From Sciscionella marina DSM 45152 (lineage in GTDB: Bacteria; Actinomycetota; Actinomycetes; Mycobacteriales; Pseudonocardiaceae): DNA of 64,000 nt. The notes under the pieces are model-generated. The model saw nothing but the letters and a program-made list of their open reading frames with translations. It made no database searches and had not been told where the DNA came from. The DNA lies in NCBI RefSeq assembly GCF_000379465.1, contig NZ_KB905385.1, forward strand, positions 62,001 to 126,000, in the 5' to 3' direction. Each line of letters begins with the position of its first letter. Position 1 is the stretch's first letter. This document shows positions 50,782 to 60,815 of the stretch, piece by piece. Position numbers and translations under genes: made by a program.

Positions 50782-53256
50782 TCAGCGCTTGACGAGCAGC
50801 ACGTCGCTCGGTTCCGTGGAGAGGCCGAGTTCCACGTCCGCGGTGATTTTGTGCGTCTTCGGATCGATCGCGGTGACCGTGCTCGAGGCATTGGTGGTCA
50901 GCCAGATCTGCTCGGCGCTCGCGGTGATCCCGGTCGGGATGTGTTTCACCGTGATCGTCGCGGTGACTTTGTGCGAACCGGTGTCGATCACCGAAACCGT
51001 GTCGTCATTGGCGTTGGTGACATAGGCGGTGTTCCCGTCCGGGCTCAGCGCCACCCGCCACGGTGTCTCGCCGACCCGGACGGTGGCGCGCACCTTGTCG
51101 GTCTTGGTGTCCAGCACCGAAACCGTGTTCTGCCAGGTGTTGACCACGTAGACCGAGCCGCCGTCCGGATGCACGGCGACCCCGGCCGCGCGCGCCTGGT
51201 CGGTGTGCCGCGCCCGCACCTTCCCGGTACCGGTGTCGACAATGGCCAGACCGTCGAAACAGGTGACGTACAGGGACTTCTGCGCCGGATCGAGCGCGAC
51301 CGCGTGCGGGGAGAGGCCGACGTCGAGGGTCTTGGTGACCTTGTCCGCGCCGGTGTCGATCACCGAGACGGTGCGCAGCCCGCCCGGGCCGGTGTCCGGA
51401 CCGGTGTTGGCCACATAGGCGTGCTTCAGCTTGTCCGCGACCACGATGCCGTGCGGGTACAGGCCGACGGTGATGCTTCCGTTGATCTTGTTGTGCTTGG
51501 TGTCCACGATGGACACGTCACTGGTGCCGGAATTGGTCACGTACAGCTTGTTCTTGCCCGCCTCGGCCAGCGCGTAGGGGTTGGTGCCCGCGTCGATCCC
51601 GCCGCCGTCCAGTTTCCCGGAATCGGTGTCGATGACCGAGATCGAGTTGTTCACGATCCCGGTGACATAGGCGGCGTTGTACGCGCTCGCCGGTTTCGCC
51701 TTCGCTGCCGCGAGGATTCCGGGGAAACCGGTCTCGCCGAGTCCGTCCGGGAAGTCCGCGCGGTGTGTCGTCGCGGATTCCACGAGCCTGCTCACCGTGT
51801 TCCGCGAGCCGAGCGCGGTGCTCTCGCCTGCCTGGCGCGGTTTCGGCGCCGGACCGTGCTCCTGGTGCGGCGGTTTCTGGTGCTTGCCGGGAATGGGCGC
51901 GTCCGGCAGGGTGGCCGCATCGTGTTCAGCCTCCCAGAGTGCCTTCTTGGTCTCCGGCAACGGGGGGAACGGCCGGTTCGAATCGGCGCCCAGCGCGGAG
52001 GTCAGATCCCCGAAGGTCTTGCGCCGCCATGCGCTGATGTTCGGCTCGCGCACCCCGGTGATCCGCTCGAGGAAGCGCAGTACCGAGGTGTGGTCGAAGC
52101 GTTCCCGCGCCACGAATCCGCCGAGGGTCCACGGGGAGACGATGAAACAGGGCACCCGGACCCCGGCGCCGATCGGCTGCCCGTCGACGAATTCGTCCGG
52201 GGTGCCCTTGGGCGGGCTCGGCGGGATCACGTGGTCGAACAGGCCGTCGTTCTCGTCATAGTTGACGATGAACACGGTCTTGTTCCACACGTCCGGGTTC
52301 GCCGCAACCGCGTCCAGCTGGCGGGCGAGGAAATCCGCTCCCGAGGCGGGCATGTAGTCCGGGTGCTCACACTGCGGGGAGGTGGGCACGATCCAGGAAA
52401 CCGTCGGCAGCCGGTCGTTTTTCGCGTCCTCGGCGAACCGGTCGGCCGGGGAGATGGTCAGCCCGTGTTTGTGCAACGGGGAACCGGGCTTGGCGTCCTG
52501 GTAGGCGGCGAAGAACTCGAGCGGGTTGCAGCCGTAGTCGTCCTCCTCCTGGTACAGGTGCCAGGAGATGCCGTTCTCGGTGAGCCGTTCCGGATAGGTT
52601 TTCCAGCTGTACGGCTCTTTCACCACATTGCTGGTGATCGGTCCGCCTCCGGTACCGTTCGGATCGATCATCCCGGTCCAGTGGTAGAGCCGGTTCGGCC
52701 AGGTCGGCCCGAGCAGCGAGCAGAAGTAGGCATCGCAAAGGGTGAACGCGCTCGCGAGCGCGAAATGGAACGGGATGTCCTGCTTGGTGTAGTAGCCCAT
52801 GGTGTACGGGCCGACCTTGTCCCCATCGGCTTTCCGGTGCGCGGGAAGCCAGTTGTCCATCTTGCCGTGGTTCCACGCCTCGTGCTGCACCGCCCAGGCG
52901 TGCCCGGTGGAGGGAACCGCCTGGGCGTTGGTCTTCTTGGTGTCCAGGTGGAAGGGCAGCAGATAACCGGCCGGGTTCTTCTTGTCCGGCTGATACAGGA
53001 TCGAGCGCCCGTCGGGCAGTTTCGCCATGTCCGGGTCGTCGAATCCGCGCACCCCGGGCATGGTGCCGAAGTAGTGGTCGAAGGAGCGGTTCTCCTGCAT
53101 CAGGATCACCACATGCTTGATATCGCTGAGCGGTCCGGGTTTCGGAGCGGCGGCCACCGCGCGAGCCAGGTTCGGCGGCAGGAAGCTGGCTACCGAGGCG
53201 GCGCCGAGCGCGCCACCGGCGGATGCGAGGAGTTTGCGGCGGGACAGTTCGGGCAT
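50782..53256 (-). CDS. Tat-exported phospholipase C-like phosphoesterase fused to a YVTN beta-propeller
   Basis: 824 residues. The N-terminus SRRKLLASAGGALGAASVAS is a Tat signal. Residues 45 to about 430 are a phosphoesterase/phospholipase C domain (VVILMQENRSFDHYFGTMPGVRGF, WIVPTSPQCEHPDYMP, FIVNYDENDGLFDHV). This is the acid phosphatase/non-haemolytic PLC family. A Pro/His-rich linker (about 440-480) leads to seven or so YVTN-type repeats (for example YVTNSGTSDVSIVDT, VYVVNTWQNTVSVLDT, AYVTNANDDTVSVIDT). These form a propeller to the C-terminus. Likely secreted lipase/phosphatase with surface-binding propeller. The fusion is unusual. Confidence 0.87.
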   Translation of the reverse strand: MPELSRRKLLASAGGALGAASVASFLPPNLARAVAAAPKPGPLSDIKHVVILMQENRSFDHYFGTMPGVRGFDDPDMAKLPDGRSILYQPDKKNPAGYLLPFHLDTKKTNAQAVPSTGHAWAVQHEAWNHGKMDNWLPAHRKADGDKVGPYTMGYYTKQDIPFHFALASAFTLCDAYFCSLLGPTWPNRLYHWTGMIDPNGTGGGPITSNVVKEPYSWKTYPERLTENGISWHLYQEEDDYGCNPLEFFAAYQDAKPGSPLHKHGLTISPADRFAEDAKNDRLPTVSWIVPTSPQCEHPDYMPASGADFLARQLDAVAANPDVWNKTVFIVNYDENDGLFDHVIPPSPPKGTPDEFVDGQPIGAGVRVPCFIVSPWTLGGFVARERFDHTSVLRFLERITGVREPNISAWRRKTFGDLTSALGADSNRPFPPLPETKKALWEAEHDAATLPDAPIPGKHQKPPHQEHGPAPKPRQAGESTALGSRNTVSRLVESATTHRADFPDGLGETGFPGILAAAKAKPASAYNAAYVTGIVNNSISVIDTDSGKLDGGGIDAGTNPYALAEAGKNKLYVTNSGTSDVSIVDTKHNKINGSITVGLYPHGIVVADKLKHAYVANTGPDTGPGGLRTVSVIDTGADKVTKTLDVGLSPHAVALDPAQKSLYVTCFDGLAIVDTGTGKVRARHTDQARAAGVAVHPDGGSVYVVNTWQNTVSVLDTKTDKVRATVRVGETPWRVALSPDGNTAYVTNANDDTVSVIDTGSHKVTATITVKHIPTGITASAEQIWLTTNASSTVTAIDPKTHKITADVELGLSTEPSDVLLVKR

Positions 53257-53281
53257 CGGGAGAAACTCCTTGTTCTCGCTT

Positions 53282-54436
53282 CTATTGTTGGCTCGCCTCG
53301 ACCTGCTCGGCGAGTGCCTTGGTGACCGGGATTCCCCAGTCGAGCGGATACTCGTACAGCCAGCGCTGCTTATCCGCTGGGTCCCGGCGTTGCCGGTCCG
53401 GATCCCGCGAGGCGTTCACCGAACCGCCGTGCACGATCCGGTTCGCCCGCGCCCTGCGCAGCCGTTCGTAGGCGGGGAAAGCCTCTTCGGGCAGATCGCG
53501 CAGGCATTTGGCGAACATCACCGCGTCCTCGATGGCCAGCGAGGCACCCTGGGCGGCGGCGGGGGAGGTGGCGTGCGCGGCATCGCCGACGAGCATCGTG
53601 TCCCCGCCCGCGTGCCAGTTCGGCAGATCGTGCATGTCCCAGGTGTTGTTCGCCGCGATCACCGTGCTCGCGCGCACGAACCGGCCCAGATCGCCCGCGT
53701 GCTCGGTCAGCGCCGCGAGCACGTAGCTTTCCAGTTTCTCGGTGAGTTCGGGGCGCTCGGCGTGCTCGTCCTGCACCCGGCAGAACCACCAGGAACCGCC
53801 GTCCGGGACGCCCGCGTGCCCGAACGTGGTGCGTGGCCCGGAGTACATGCTCAGTTCGTGACGCGCGCTCGGCTCGGTGCTCGTGCCGTAGACCACCCGT
53901 TCCCCGGTATAGCGCGCGGCCGGGGCCTGTTCGTCGACGAACCGGCGCACGTGTGAATGCGCCCCGTCCGCGCCGATCAGCAGTTCCGTATCGGTGCGGG
54001 CACCGTCGGTGAACCCGAGGCGCGGTTTCCCGCCTGCGCGTTCGATCGCGGCGAGCCTCTTGTCGTGCAGCACCGGGATTCCGAGGTCGAGCACCGCATC
54101 GTGCAGAGTCCGGTTCAGCGTGCCGCGCAGCAGGTAGCGGAATCCCGGAAGCGGTGGGTGCCGTTGTCCCATGGGCAGTTCGGCCCGCTGTACCCCGTCC
54201 GCACCGAAGGCCCGCACGGTGTGCAGCTCCGGGCTCGCCGCCTCGATCCGGTCCCGGACGCCGAGCTGATCGAGCGCGTGCATCCCGTTCGGCCAGAGCG
54301 TCATCAGCGCCCCGCCGGTTTCGACCGTTTCGCGTGGATAGGACTCGTATATCCGGGTCCGCACGCCGATCTTGTGCAGGGCCAATGCCATGGCTGTTCC
54401 GGCGATACCGCCCCCGATGATCGCCGCTTCGGTCAT
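53282..54436 (-). CDS. FAD-dependent monooxygenase (class A)
   Basis: 384 residues. EAAIIGGGIAGTAMALALHKIG is the GxGxxG loop, TELLIGADGAHSHVR is the DG motif and TMLVGDAAHATSPAAAQGASLAIEDA is the GD motif. The fold matches p-hydroxybenzoate-hydroxylase-like enzymes. The C-terminal segment is Arg-rich (RDPDRQRRDPADKQRW). No clear substrate. The ATG at 54436 directly precedes the first strand. Its stop is 25 bases upstream of the phospholipase start on the same strand; the two could be co-transcribed, though their functions look unrelated. Confidence 0.85.
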   Translation of the reverse strand: MTEAAIIGGGIAGTAMALALHKIGVRTRIYESYPRETVETGGALMTLWPNGMHALDQLGVRDRIEAASPELHTVRAFGADGVQRAELPMGQRHPPLPGFRYLLRGTLNRTLHDAVLDLGIPVLHDKRLAAIERAGGKPRLGFTDGARTDTELLIGADGAHSHVRRFVDEQAPAARYTGERVVYGTSTEPSARHELSMYSGPRTTFGHAGVPDGGSWWFCRVQDEHAERPELTEKLESYVLAALTEHAGDLGRFVRASTVIAANNTWDMHDLPNWHAGGDTMLVGDAAHATSPAAAQGASLAIEDAVMFAKCLRDLPEEAFPAYERLRRARANRIVHGGSVNASRDPDRQRRDPADKQRWLYEYPLDWGIPVTKALAEQVEASQQ

Positions 54437-54517
54437 GCGCTGGAGCCTACCGAGGTGGGCAACCCATACCATGACCATCGGCCGAACAGAGTGGCAACAG
54501 CGAGGGACGAACGCAGC

Positions 54518-55729
54518 GTGCATGATTCGCAACCGGTGACGGTGGTCGGGATCGGCGCGGACGGCTGGTCCGGGCTGGCCCCCGCGAGCGCCGAGGCGAT
54601 CCGCGCGGCCGGTGTGGTGCTGGGCGGCGAGCGTCAACTCGGGTTGCTCCCCGCCGAGGTGCGCGCCCGGCGGGTGGCCTGGCCCTCCCCGCTGCTACCC
54701 GCGCTGCCCGGGCTGCTGCGCGAGCACGCCGGATCCGGACTGTGCGTGCTGGCCAGCGGGGACCCCATGTGGTACGGCATCGGGGCCCGGGTGATCGAGG
54801 CGCTCGGCACCGAACGGGTGCGGGTGTTTCCGCATCCCTCGGCGGCCTCCCTGGCCTGCGCCCGGCTCGGCTGGGCGGTACAGGACGTGGACTGCTACAG
54901 CACCCTGGCCCGCCCGGAGTTCGCGCTGCTCGCCGGGCTGGCTCCGGGGCGGCGGTTGCTGGTGCTGTGCGCGGATGGGCGCGCACCGGCCAGGATCGCG
55001 GCGCTGCTGGATTCCCACGGTTACGGGGAAAGCACGCTGACCGCGCTGGAGAACCTCGGCGCGCCAACCGAAGCGAGCACCCGCATGCGGGCCAGAGACT
55101 GGTCGGGGAACACCGGATCCCTGGTCACCCTCGCCATCGAGTGCTCGGCCGGGCCCGCGCATTCACGCGCTCCCGGCTTGCCCGATTCCGCGTATGACAG
55201 CGATGGACAGCTCACCAAACGCCATGTGCGCGCGATCACCGTCTCCTCGCTCGCCCCGCTGCCCGGGGAACTGCTCTGGGATGTCGGCGCGGGGGCGGGC
55301 AGCATCGCCATCGAATGGGCGCGCACCCACTCGTCCTGCCGGGCCATCGCGATCGAACGGGACCCGGGGCGGGCCGACCGCGCCGAGCGCAACGCCGCGA
55401 GCCTCGGGGTGCCCGGCGTGGACGTGGTGCGCGGCGCGGCACCGGACGCGCTGGCGGGACTGTCCACCCCGGACGCCGTGTTCATCGGCGGCGGGCTGAC
55501 CGCGCCCGGCCTGCTGGAGAGTTGTTTCGCCGCGCTCGGCATGGGCGGACGGCTGGTGGCGAACGCGGTCACCATGGAATCCGAGCAGCTGTTGCTCGGC
55601 TGGCACGCGAACCACGGTGGGGACCTGACCAGGATCGAGATCGCGCGGCCTGCCGCGGTGGGCGGATTCTCCGCCTGGCGGTCGGCGCTTCCCGTTACCC
55701 AGTTGGTTGTACGCAAGGAGGAGCAGTGA
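54518..55729 (+). CDS. cobL: Precorrin-6Y C5,15-methyltransferase (decarboxylating)
   Basis: 403 residues, two domains. Residues 5-200 are a tetrapyrrole methylase (CobE-type: VTVVGIGADGWSGLAP, VLASGDPMWYGIG). Residues 225-403 are a CbiT-like SAM methyltransferase (LLWDVGAGAGSIAIEWAR). CobL methylates C5 and C15 and removes the acetate carboxyl in the aerobic cobalamin pathway. The GTG at 54518 is preferred: GAGGGA lies about ten bases upstream. A GTG at 54491 is possible. It overlaps cobM by four bases (GTGA). Confidence 0.92.
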   Translation: MHDSQPVTVVGIGADGWSGLAPASAEAIRAAGVVLGGERQLGLLPAEVRARRVAWPSPLLPALPGLLREHAGSGLCVLASGDPMWYGIGARVIEALGTERVRVFPHPSAASLACARLGWAVQDVDCYSTLARPEFALLAGLAPGRRLLVLCADGRAPARIAALLDSHGYGESTLTALENLGAPTEASTRMRARDWSGNTGSLVTLAIECSAGPAHSRAPGLPDSAYDSDGQLTKRHVRAITVSSLAPLPGELLWDVGAGAGSIAIEWARTHSSCRAIAIERDPGRADRAERNAASLGVPGVDVVRGAAPDALAGLSTPDAVFIGGGLTAPGLLESCFAALGMGGRLVANAVTMESEQLLLGWHANHGGDLTRIEIARPAAVGGFSAWRSALPVTQLVVRKEEQ

Positions 55730-56469
55730 CCGTCTACTTCATCGGTGCCGGGCCGGGTGCTGCGGACCTGATCACCGTGCGCGCGCAGGAGCTCATCAAG
55801 GCCGCGCCGGTCTGCCTCTACGCGGGCAGCCTCGTCCCGGAGGAACTGCTGGATCAGTGCCCGGAAGGCGCGCGCCAGGTCGACACCGCGAACCTGGACC
55901 TGGACGCGATCATCGCCGAACTGCGCGCCGCGCACGAACAGGGCCTGGACGTGGTGCGGCTGCACTCCGGGGACCCCTCGGTGCTCTCCGCCGTCGCGGA
56001 GCAGCTGCGCCGCCTGGACGCGGCCGGGGTGCCCTACCGCATCGTGCCCGGGGTGCCCGCCTTCGCCGCCGCGGCCGCCGCGCTCGGGCGTGAGCTCACC
56101 GTTCCCGGTGTCGGGCAGACGGTGATCCTGACCCGTACCGCGCAGCGTGCCACCGCCATGCCCGAGGGCGAGGACCTGGACACGCTCGGCAAGAGCCGCG
56201 CCACCATGGTGCTGCACCTGGCCGTGCAGCGGATCGACTACCTCGTGGAGCAGCTGGTGCCCAACTACGGCGCGGACTGCCCAGTGGCCGTGGTCGCGCG
56301 CGTCAGCCGGGAGGACGAGGTGATCCTGCGCGGCACCCTCGCCGATATCGCCGAACAGGTGCATGCCGCCGATATCCGGCGCACCGCGGTGGTGATCGTC
56401 GGCAAAACCCTTGCGGTGCAGCAGTTCCCGGACAGCCACCTGTACTCGGTCGAGCGCGAGCGCCCGTGA
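55726..56469 (+). CDS. cobM: Precorrin-4 C11-methyltransferase
   Basis: 247 residues. Tetrapyrrole methylase fold: VYFIGAGPGAADLITVRAQELI (about 3-24), VCLYAGSLVPEELL, VRLHSGDPSVLSAVAEQL (the GDP motif) and VPGVPAFAAAAAALGRELTVPGVGQTVILTR. Close to CobM. Transfers a methyl group to C11 of precorrin-4. Start is GTG with AAGGAGGAG upstream, overlapping the cobL stop. Confidence 0.94.
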   Translation: MTVYFIGAGPGAADLITVRAQELIKAAPVCLYAGSLVPEELLDQCPEGARQVDTANLDLDAIIAELRAAHEQGLDVVRLHSGDPSVLSAVAEQLRRLDAAGVPYRIVPGVPAFAAAAAALGRELTVPGVGQTVILTRTAQRATAMPEGEDLDTLGKSRATMVLHLAVQRIDYLVEQLVPNYGADCPVAVVARVSREDEVILRGTLADIAEQVHAADIRRTAVVIVGKTLAVQQFPDSHLYSVERERP

Positions 56470-57194
56470 GGCTGCTGCTGCTCGGGGGCACCGGGGAGGC
56501 GCGGGAGCTCGCCGCCGCCGTGTCCGAGCGGGTGCGGGTGACCAGTTCGCTCGCCGGGCGGGTGAGCGAGCCGAAACTGCCCGTCGGCGAGGTGCGCATC
56601 GGTGGGTTCGGCGGGGTCGATGGTCTCGTGGACTACCTGCGCACCCAGGGCATCGATGCGATCGTGGACGCCACGCATCCGTTCGCCCGCACCATCAGCG
56701 AGCACGCCGCGCTGGCCAGCGCGCGCACCGGGGTGCCGCTTCTGCTGTTGCGCAGGCCGGGCTGGCAGCAGCCGGACGGCGCGGACTGGCACTGGGCGGA
56801 GAACACCGGACAAGCCGCGCAGCGGATCGACGAGCTGGCCGACCGCGCCTTCCTCACCACCGGGCGCGGCGGGCTCGCCGCGTTCGCCGACGTGCGCGCC
56901 TGGCTGCTCATCCGCTGCGTGGAAGCACCCGAACCGCCGCTGCCCACGGCGCACCGGATCCTGCTCGACCGTGGACCGTACACAGTAGACAGTGAACGGG
57001 AACTGTTGCGGCGCTTCGGAATCCAGCTGCTGGTCACCAAGGACTCGGGCGGCTCGCACACCTCGGCGAAGCTGGAAGCCGCCCGGACACTGGAAATCCC
57101 GGTACTGGTGCTCGCCCGCCCGGCACCGCCCGATGTACCGAGTGTTGCCGCGGTGCCGGAGGCGGTGGACTGGCTCAGTAGTTTCGCGGGGTGA
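56466..57194 (+). CDS. cobK: Precorrin-6A reductase
   Basis: 242 residues. The N-terminus RLLLLGGTGEARELAAAV binds NADPH, VDATHPFARTISEHAA is the conserved CobK block, and VTKDSGGSHTSAKLEAARTLEIPVLVLARP is the C-terminal motif. The enzyme reduces the precorrin-6A macrocycle. GTG start overlaps cobM (GTGA). The 3' end overlaps the convergent cobIJ by 20 bases. Confidence 0.93.
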   Translation: MRLLLLGGTGEARELAAAVSERVRVTSSLAGRVSEPKLPVGEVRIGGFGGVDGLVDYLRTQGIDAIVDATHPFARTISEHAALASARTGVPLLLLRRPGWQQPDGADWHWAENTGQAAQRIDELADRAFLTTGRGGLAAFADVRAWLLIRCVEAPEPPLPTAHRILLDRGPYTVDSERELLRRFGIQLLVTKDSGGSHTSAKLEAARTLEIPVLVLARPAPPDVPSVAAVPEAVDWLSSFAG

Positions 57195-58707
57195 ACACGG
57201 TGCCGCGCGCGGGATCGATGCGAGTGCGGCTCGAACCGATCAGCAGCAGGCAGCGCATGTCCACCTCGCCCGCGTCCAGTTCGGCCAGCGTACGGATCCG
57301 CAGCGATTCCTCCGGGCCGCCCACGTCCCGGCCGATGATCACCGGGGTCTCCGGGGATCGGTGGCGCAGCAACACATCCCGGGCCGCGTCCACCTGCCAG
57401 GTGCGGGCCCGCGATGCCGGGTTGTAGATCGCGAGGACCAGATCGGCGGCCGCCGCGGCCTCCAGTCGTTGCTCGATGACCTCCCACGGCTTGAGCCGGT
57501 CGGAGAGCGAGAGCACACAGTAGTCGTGCCCGAGCGGGGCACCCGCCCGGGCCGCGACCGCGTGCGCCGCGGTCAGCCCGGGCAGCACGGTCACCGGGAC
57601 CTCGGCGTACTCCGTGCGTTCGGCGACCTCCAGCACGGCGGTGGCCATCGCGAACACACCGGGATCTCCCGAGGAGACCACAGCCACCCGGCCTCCCTTG
57701 CGGGCCAGGTCGAGGGCGAACTCGGCGCGTTCGGACTCGACGCGGTTGTCCGAGGCGTGCCTTCGCTGCCGCGGATTGTGCGGCACCCGGTTCAGGTAGG
57801 TCACATAGCCGACCAGTTCCTCGGCCTCGGCGAGCGCGGTCTGCGCCTGCGGGGTGAGCCATTCGCGGCCCGCAGGCCCGAGGCCGACCACGGTCACGCT
57901 TCCGTCGCCCGCCTGTTGCGGTTCCGGTGGCTCGGGGACCGGTTCGGTGTGCACCCTGCTCGGCAACAGTGCGAGGGAGAAGTACGGCACCGTCGATTCG
58001 TCCACCTCGGCCAGCGCTTCGATGCGTTCGGTTCCGGTGCTCGCCCGTTCCACGTACCAGGCCTCGTCCAGCCGTCCGGCCTCGGCGAGTGCGGCACGCA
58101 CCGAACCGAACGTGCGCCCGAGCTTGAGCACCGCGGCCGAATCGGTGCTGCGCAGGCGATCCGCCAGGGAGTCCTGGTCCAGCGTGCCCGGAAGCACGGT
58201 CAGCACCTCATCGCGTTCGGCGACCGGGCGGCCCAGTGCGGCCGAGGCGCCGCTGACCGAGGTGACCCCGGGGATCACGGTGGTCGGGTAGCGATGCGCG
58301 AGACGCTTGTGCATGTGCATATAGGAGCCGTAGAAGAACGGGTCCCCCTCGGCGAGCACCACCACATCCCGGCCCGCGTCCAGGTGTTCGGCGAGCCGGT
58401 TCGCGCAGTCGGCGTAGAACTCGTCGATCGCGCCCTGGTAACCGCCGGGGTGATCGGTCGTCTCGGTGGTCAGCGGGTAGGTGAGCACCTCCTCGACCTG
58501 GCCCTCGCGCAGATAGGGCGCGGCGACCGAACGCGCGATGGAGCGTCCGTGCGGTGCGCAGTGGTACGCGATCACCCCGGCCGCGCCGATCAGCCGGGCG
58601 GCCTTCACCGTGACCAGTTCCGGATCCCCCGGACCGAGCCCGACCCCGTACAACCGTCCCGTCTGGTTCACCTGTTCGCCTTTCTCCTGTGCACCCTGGC
58701 CGTTCAC
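57175..58707 (-). CDS. cobIJ: Bifunctional precorrin-2 C20- / precorrin-3B C17-methyltransferase
   Basis: 510 residues, a natural CobI-CobJ fusion. Residues 18-250 are CobI ([56 protein letters not shown]). Residues 270-510 are CobJ ([56 protein letters not shown]). Such fusions occur in actinobacteria. They methylate C20 and later C17 with ring contraction. A GTG at codon 13 (VNQTGRLYG) is a possible start. It overlaps the cobH stop side by four bases and is the last gene of a three-gene minus-strand operon. Confidence 0.94.
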   Translation of the reverse strand: MNGQGAQEKGEQVNQTGRLYGVGLGPGDPELVTVKAARLIGAAGVIAYHCAPHGRSIARSVAAPYLREGQVEEVLTYPLTTETTDHPGGYQGAIDEFYADCANRLAEHLDAGRDVVVLAEGDPFFYGSYMHMHKRLAHRYPTTVIPGVTSVSGASAALGRPVAERDEVLTVLPGTLDQDSLADRLRSTDSAAVLKLGRTFGSVRAALAEAGRLDEAWYVERASTGTERIEALAEVDESTVPYFSLALLPSRVHTEPVPEPPEPQQAGDGSVTVVGLGPAGREWLTPQAQTALAEAEELVGYVTYLNRVPHNPRQRRHASDNRVESERAEFALDLARKGGRVAVVSSGDPGVFAMATAVLEVAERTEYAEVPVTVLPGLTAAHAVAARAGAPLGHDYCVLSLSDRLKPWEVIEQRLEAAAAADLVLAIYNPASRARTWQVDAARDVLLRHRSPETPVIIGRDVGGPEESLRIRTLAELDAGEVDMRCLLLIGSSRTRIDPARGTVFTPRNY

Positions 58708-59339
58708 GGCAGCTCATCCTCGCGGGCGATCGCGTTGATCGCGGCCACCGTCATCGCGCTCCCGCCGCGTCGCCCGTGCACCACGAGGTGCTCGAGGTCC
58801 GGCCGTTCGGCGAGGGCGGCCTTCGATTCCGCCGCACCGATAAAACCGACCGGTATACCTACTACGGCCGCCGGTTTCGGTGCGCCCGCGTCGAGCAGTT
58901 CGAACAGCCGGAACAGCGCGGTCGGGGCATTGCCGATGGCCACCACCGCGCCGTCGAGTCGTTCTCCCCACAGATCGAGCGCCGCGGCCGAACGCGTGGT
59001 GCCGAGCCGTTCGGCAAGTTCGGGTACCCGGGGATCGCGAAGCGTGCACAGGATCTCGTTGTCCGCGGGCAGCCGCTTGCGGGTGATCCCGGAGGCCACC
59101 ATCTCGGCGTCGCACAGGATCGGTGCCCCGGCCCGCAGCGCGGTGCGCGCCTTCGGGACGACCTCCGGGGAGTAGCCCAGGTCCGCGACCAGGTCGACCA
59201 TGCCGCAGGAATGGATCATCCGTACCGCGACCGTGGCCAGTTCCGGTGGCAGCGCCCCGAGTTCGGCCTCCGCGCGGATCGTCGCGAACGAGCGCTCGTA
59301 GATGGTCCGGCCGTCGCGTTCGTACTCGTACTCACTCAT
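58704..59339 (-). CDS. cobH: Precorrin-8X methylmutase
   Basis: 211 residues. Conserved CobH features: [26 protein letters not shown] at the N-terminus, [16 protein letters not shown], the [19 protein letters not shown] block with the catalytic region (about 93-112), and [21 protein letters not shown]. The enzyme moves the C11 methyl to C12 to give hydrogenobyrinic acid. Its start overlaps the cobG stop, and its stop overlaps the cobIJ start (ATGA each). Confidence 0.95.
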   Translation of the reverse strand: MSEYEYERDGRTIYERSFATIRAEAELGALPPELATVAVRMIHSCGMVDLVADLGYSPEVVPKARTALRAGAPILCDAEMVASGITRKRLPADNEILCTLRDPRVPELAERLGTTRSAAALDLWGERLDGAVVAIGNAPTALFRLFELLDAGAPKPAAVVGIPVGFIGAAESKAALAERPDLEHLVVHGRRGGSAMTVAAINAIAREDELP

Positions 59340-60475
59340 TGCTTCCTCGCCGTCTCGACCGCCGCCGTGACATCCTCGACCGGCACCCCGTCGATCAGAT
59401 AACCGTTCTCGGTCGCTTCCACCAGCACCACCGGCCCGCGCGGTTTCCCGCAGTGGCGCCCGCATCCGGCCCAGTGCACCGGGCGTCCCGGTGCGCCGAT
59501 CGCCGCGCTCGCGTCCGCACGTACATCCCGGATCGCCTTGGCACAGTTGGGTTTACCGGCGCAGGCCGTCACTCCGGCCCACGGCGAATCCGCCTCGGTG
59601 ACCAGACCGGCCGCACCGGCTGCGCGCACCGCGGGACGTGGATCGGTCAGATCGAGCAGCACCACGCCGCGCCACGGGGTCAGCCGCACCGTGCCGAACT
59701 CCGCGAGCGCCAGCGCCTGCTCACCGGTCAGCCTGCCGAACGGGGCGAGCGCCCCGAGTGCGAACCGGCCGTCGAGCTGCTCGAACACGCCGATGCTGTC
59801 CAGCGCTGGGGCATCAATCAGGGCGGCACGGTCGAGGAGCGAACCGCCGAGCGCGGCCGCGACCCGCGCCGCGCCATCCGGCACCTCGGCGAGCCGCCAG
59901 TGCCCCTCGCGGATGGCCAGGAACTCCTCGGCGGCACGCAGTGCGAGCGGAACCGGATCTCCTACGCCGAGCGTGGTCGGCGCGCCGGCGAGCAGCAGCC
60001 GCCAGCCGCCGGTTTCGGCACGCACCGTGACATCCGCACCGAGCCCGGCGACCTCGCCGCGCCCGTCGTCCACCGCGAACAGGAACCGCCCGGGCAGCTC
60101 CGTGAACACTGTTCGCGAACACAGTTCTCGATCGAGAACACTGTTCACAGATGTGACGTCTGTTCCGCCGAGCCGCCCGGAGAACGGTGAACCGAGGATG
60201 TTGCGCACCCGCTCATGCGAGCGCGAGGGCAGCAGCCCGGCCGCGCGCACCCGTTCCTCGAACGCGCCGAGCTCGCGCACCGCGCGGACCTGCACATTGG
60301 CCCTGGAGGTCAGCTCGAGCGCGCCGTCCCCGAACTCGGCGGCGGATACCAAGCCCCGCAAGGCATCCGGGGAGAGGACTCCACCGGGCACCCGCACCCG
60401 CACCAGTGGCCCATCGGCCGCGTGATGCGGCTCGAGCACTCCTGGGCATGCGTCCGCCCGGTTCCGTTCATTCAC
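59336..60475 (-). CDS. cobG: Precorrin-3B synthase (ring-contraction monooxygenase)
   Basis: 379 residues, sulfite/nitrite-reductase-like fold. Ferredoxin-like repeats ([32 protein letters not shown]) precede the [4Fe-4S]/sirohaem-type Cys set near 325-360: [11 protein letters not shown] and CGRHCGKP. CobG is specific to the aerobic cobalamin route and uses O2. GTG start at 60475 is chosen because the coding character begins there; the longer upstream frame crosses the riboswitch. First gene of the minus-strand cobG-cobH-cobIJ operon. Confidence 0.9.
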   Translation of the reverse strand: MNERNRADACPGVLEPHHAADGPLVRVRVPGGVLSPDALRGLVSAAEFGDGALELTSRANVQVRAVRELGAFEERVRAAGLLPSRSHERVRNILGSPFSGRLGGTDVTSVNSVLDRELCSRTVFTELPGRFLFAVDDGRGEVAGLGADVTVRAETGGWRLLLAGAPTTLGVGDPVPLALRAAEEFLAIREGHWRLAEVPDGAARVAAALGGSLLDRAALIDAPALDSIGVFEQLDGRFALGALAPFGRLTGEQALALAEFGTVRLTPWRGVVLLDLTDPRPAVRAAGAAGLVTEADSPWAGVTACAGKPNCAKAIRDVRADASAAIGAPGRPVHWAGCGRHCGKPRGPVVLVEATENGYLIDGVPVEDVTAAVETARKQ

Positions 60476-60694
60476 CTGGACAACCCTAGAGCCTGTCCCG
60501 GGGCGCGCGGCCCCTCCCCGCGTGGGTGCACGGTGAGGTCGGTGACCCCGGCCACGGCGAACCGATCGAGTCCCGCACGCACCGAACCGGGCGTCGAACT
60601 CGAAGCGAGCATCGTCACACCGTCCGGTGTGTCGCGGGTGTGTGCCAACGTGCTCGTGACGGCGTTCCGCGCGAACGGGTAGGCTCAGCGCGAA

Positions 60695-60768
60695 CGATGC
60701 GGTGAGGAAGCCGGTGCGAATCCGGCGCGGTCCCGCCACTGTGAACAAGCCAGACACTCTCCGCATCG
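60695..60768 (+). promoter_or_regulatory. Cobalamin riboswitch ahead of cobN
   Basis: The B12-box region is clear: GAAGCCGGTGCGAATCCGGC, then GCGGTCCCGCCACTGTGA, and AGCCAGACACTC. CGATGCGG (60695-60702) pairs perfectly with CCGCATCG (60761-60768) to close the core. It is the compact cobalamin-binding aptamer type and is followed by the cobN start 48 bases later. Binding of cobalamin should repress cobN. The aptamer boundaries beyond the closing stem are approximate. Confidence 0.92.
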
Positions 60769-60815
60769 TGAACCCACCGAGCAACCGGGGCGCGGACCCC
60801 GGATGGGAGCGAACA

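Noticed and set aside
50851-53325. 824-codon plus-strand frame opposite the phospholipase-propeller gene
   Set aside because: Antisense shadow; no motif and atypical Arg/Val/Asp composition. The minus-strand gene has a Tat signal and family motifs.
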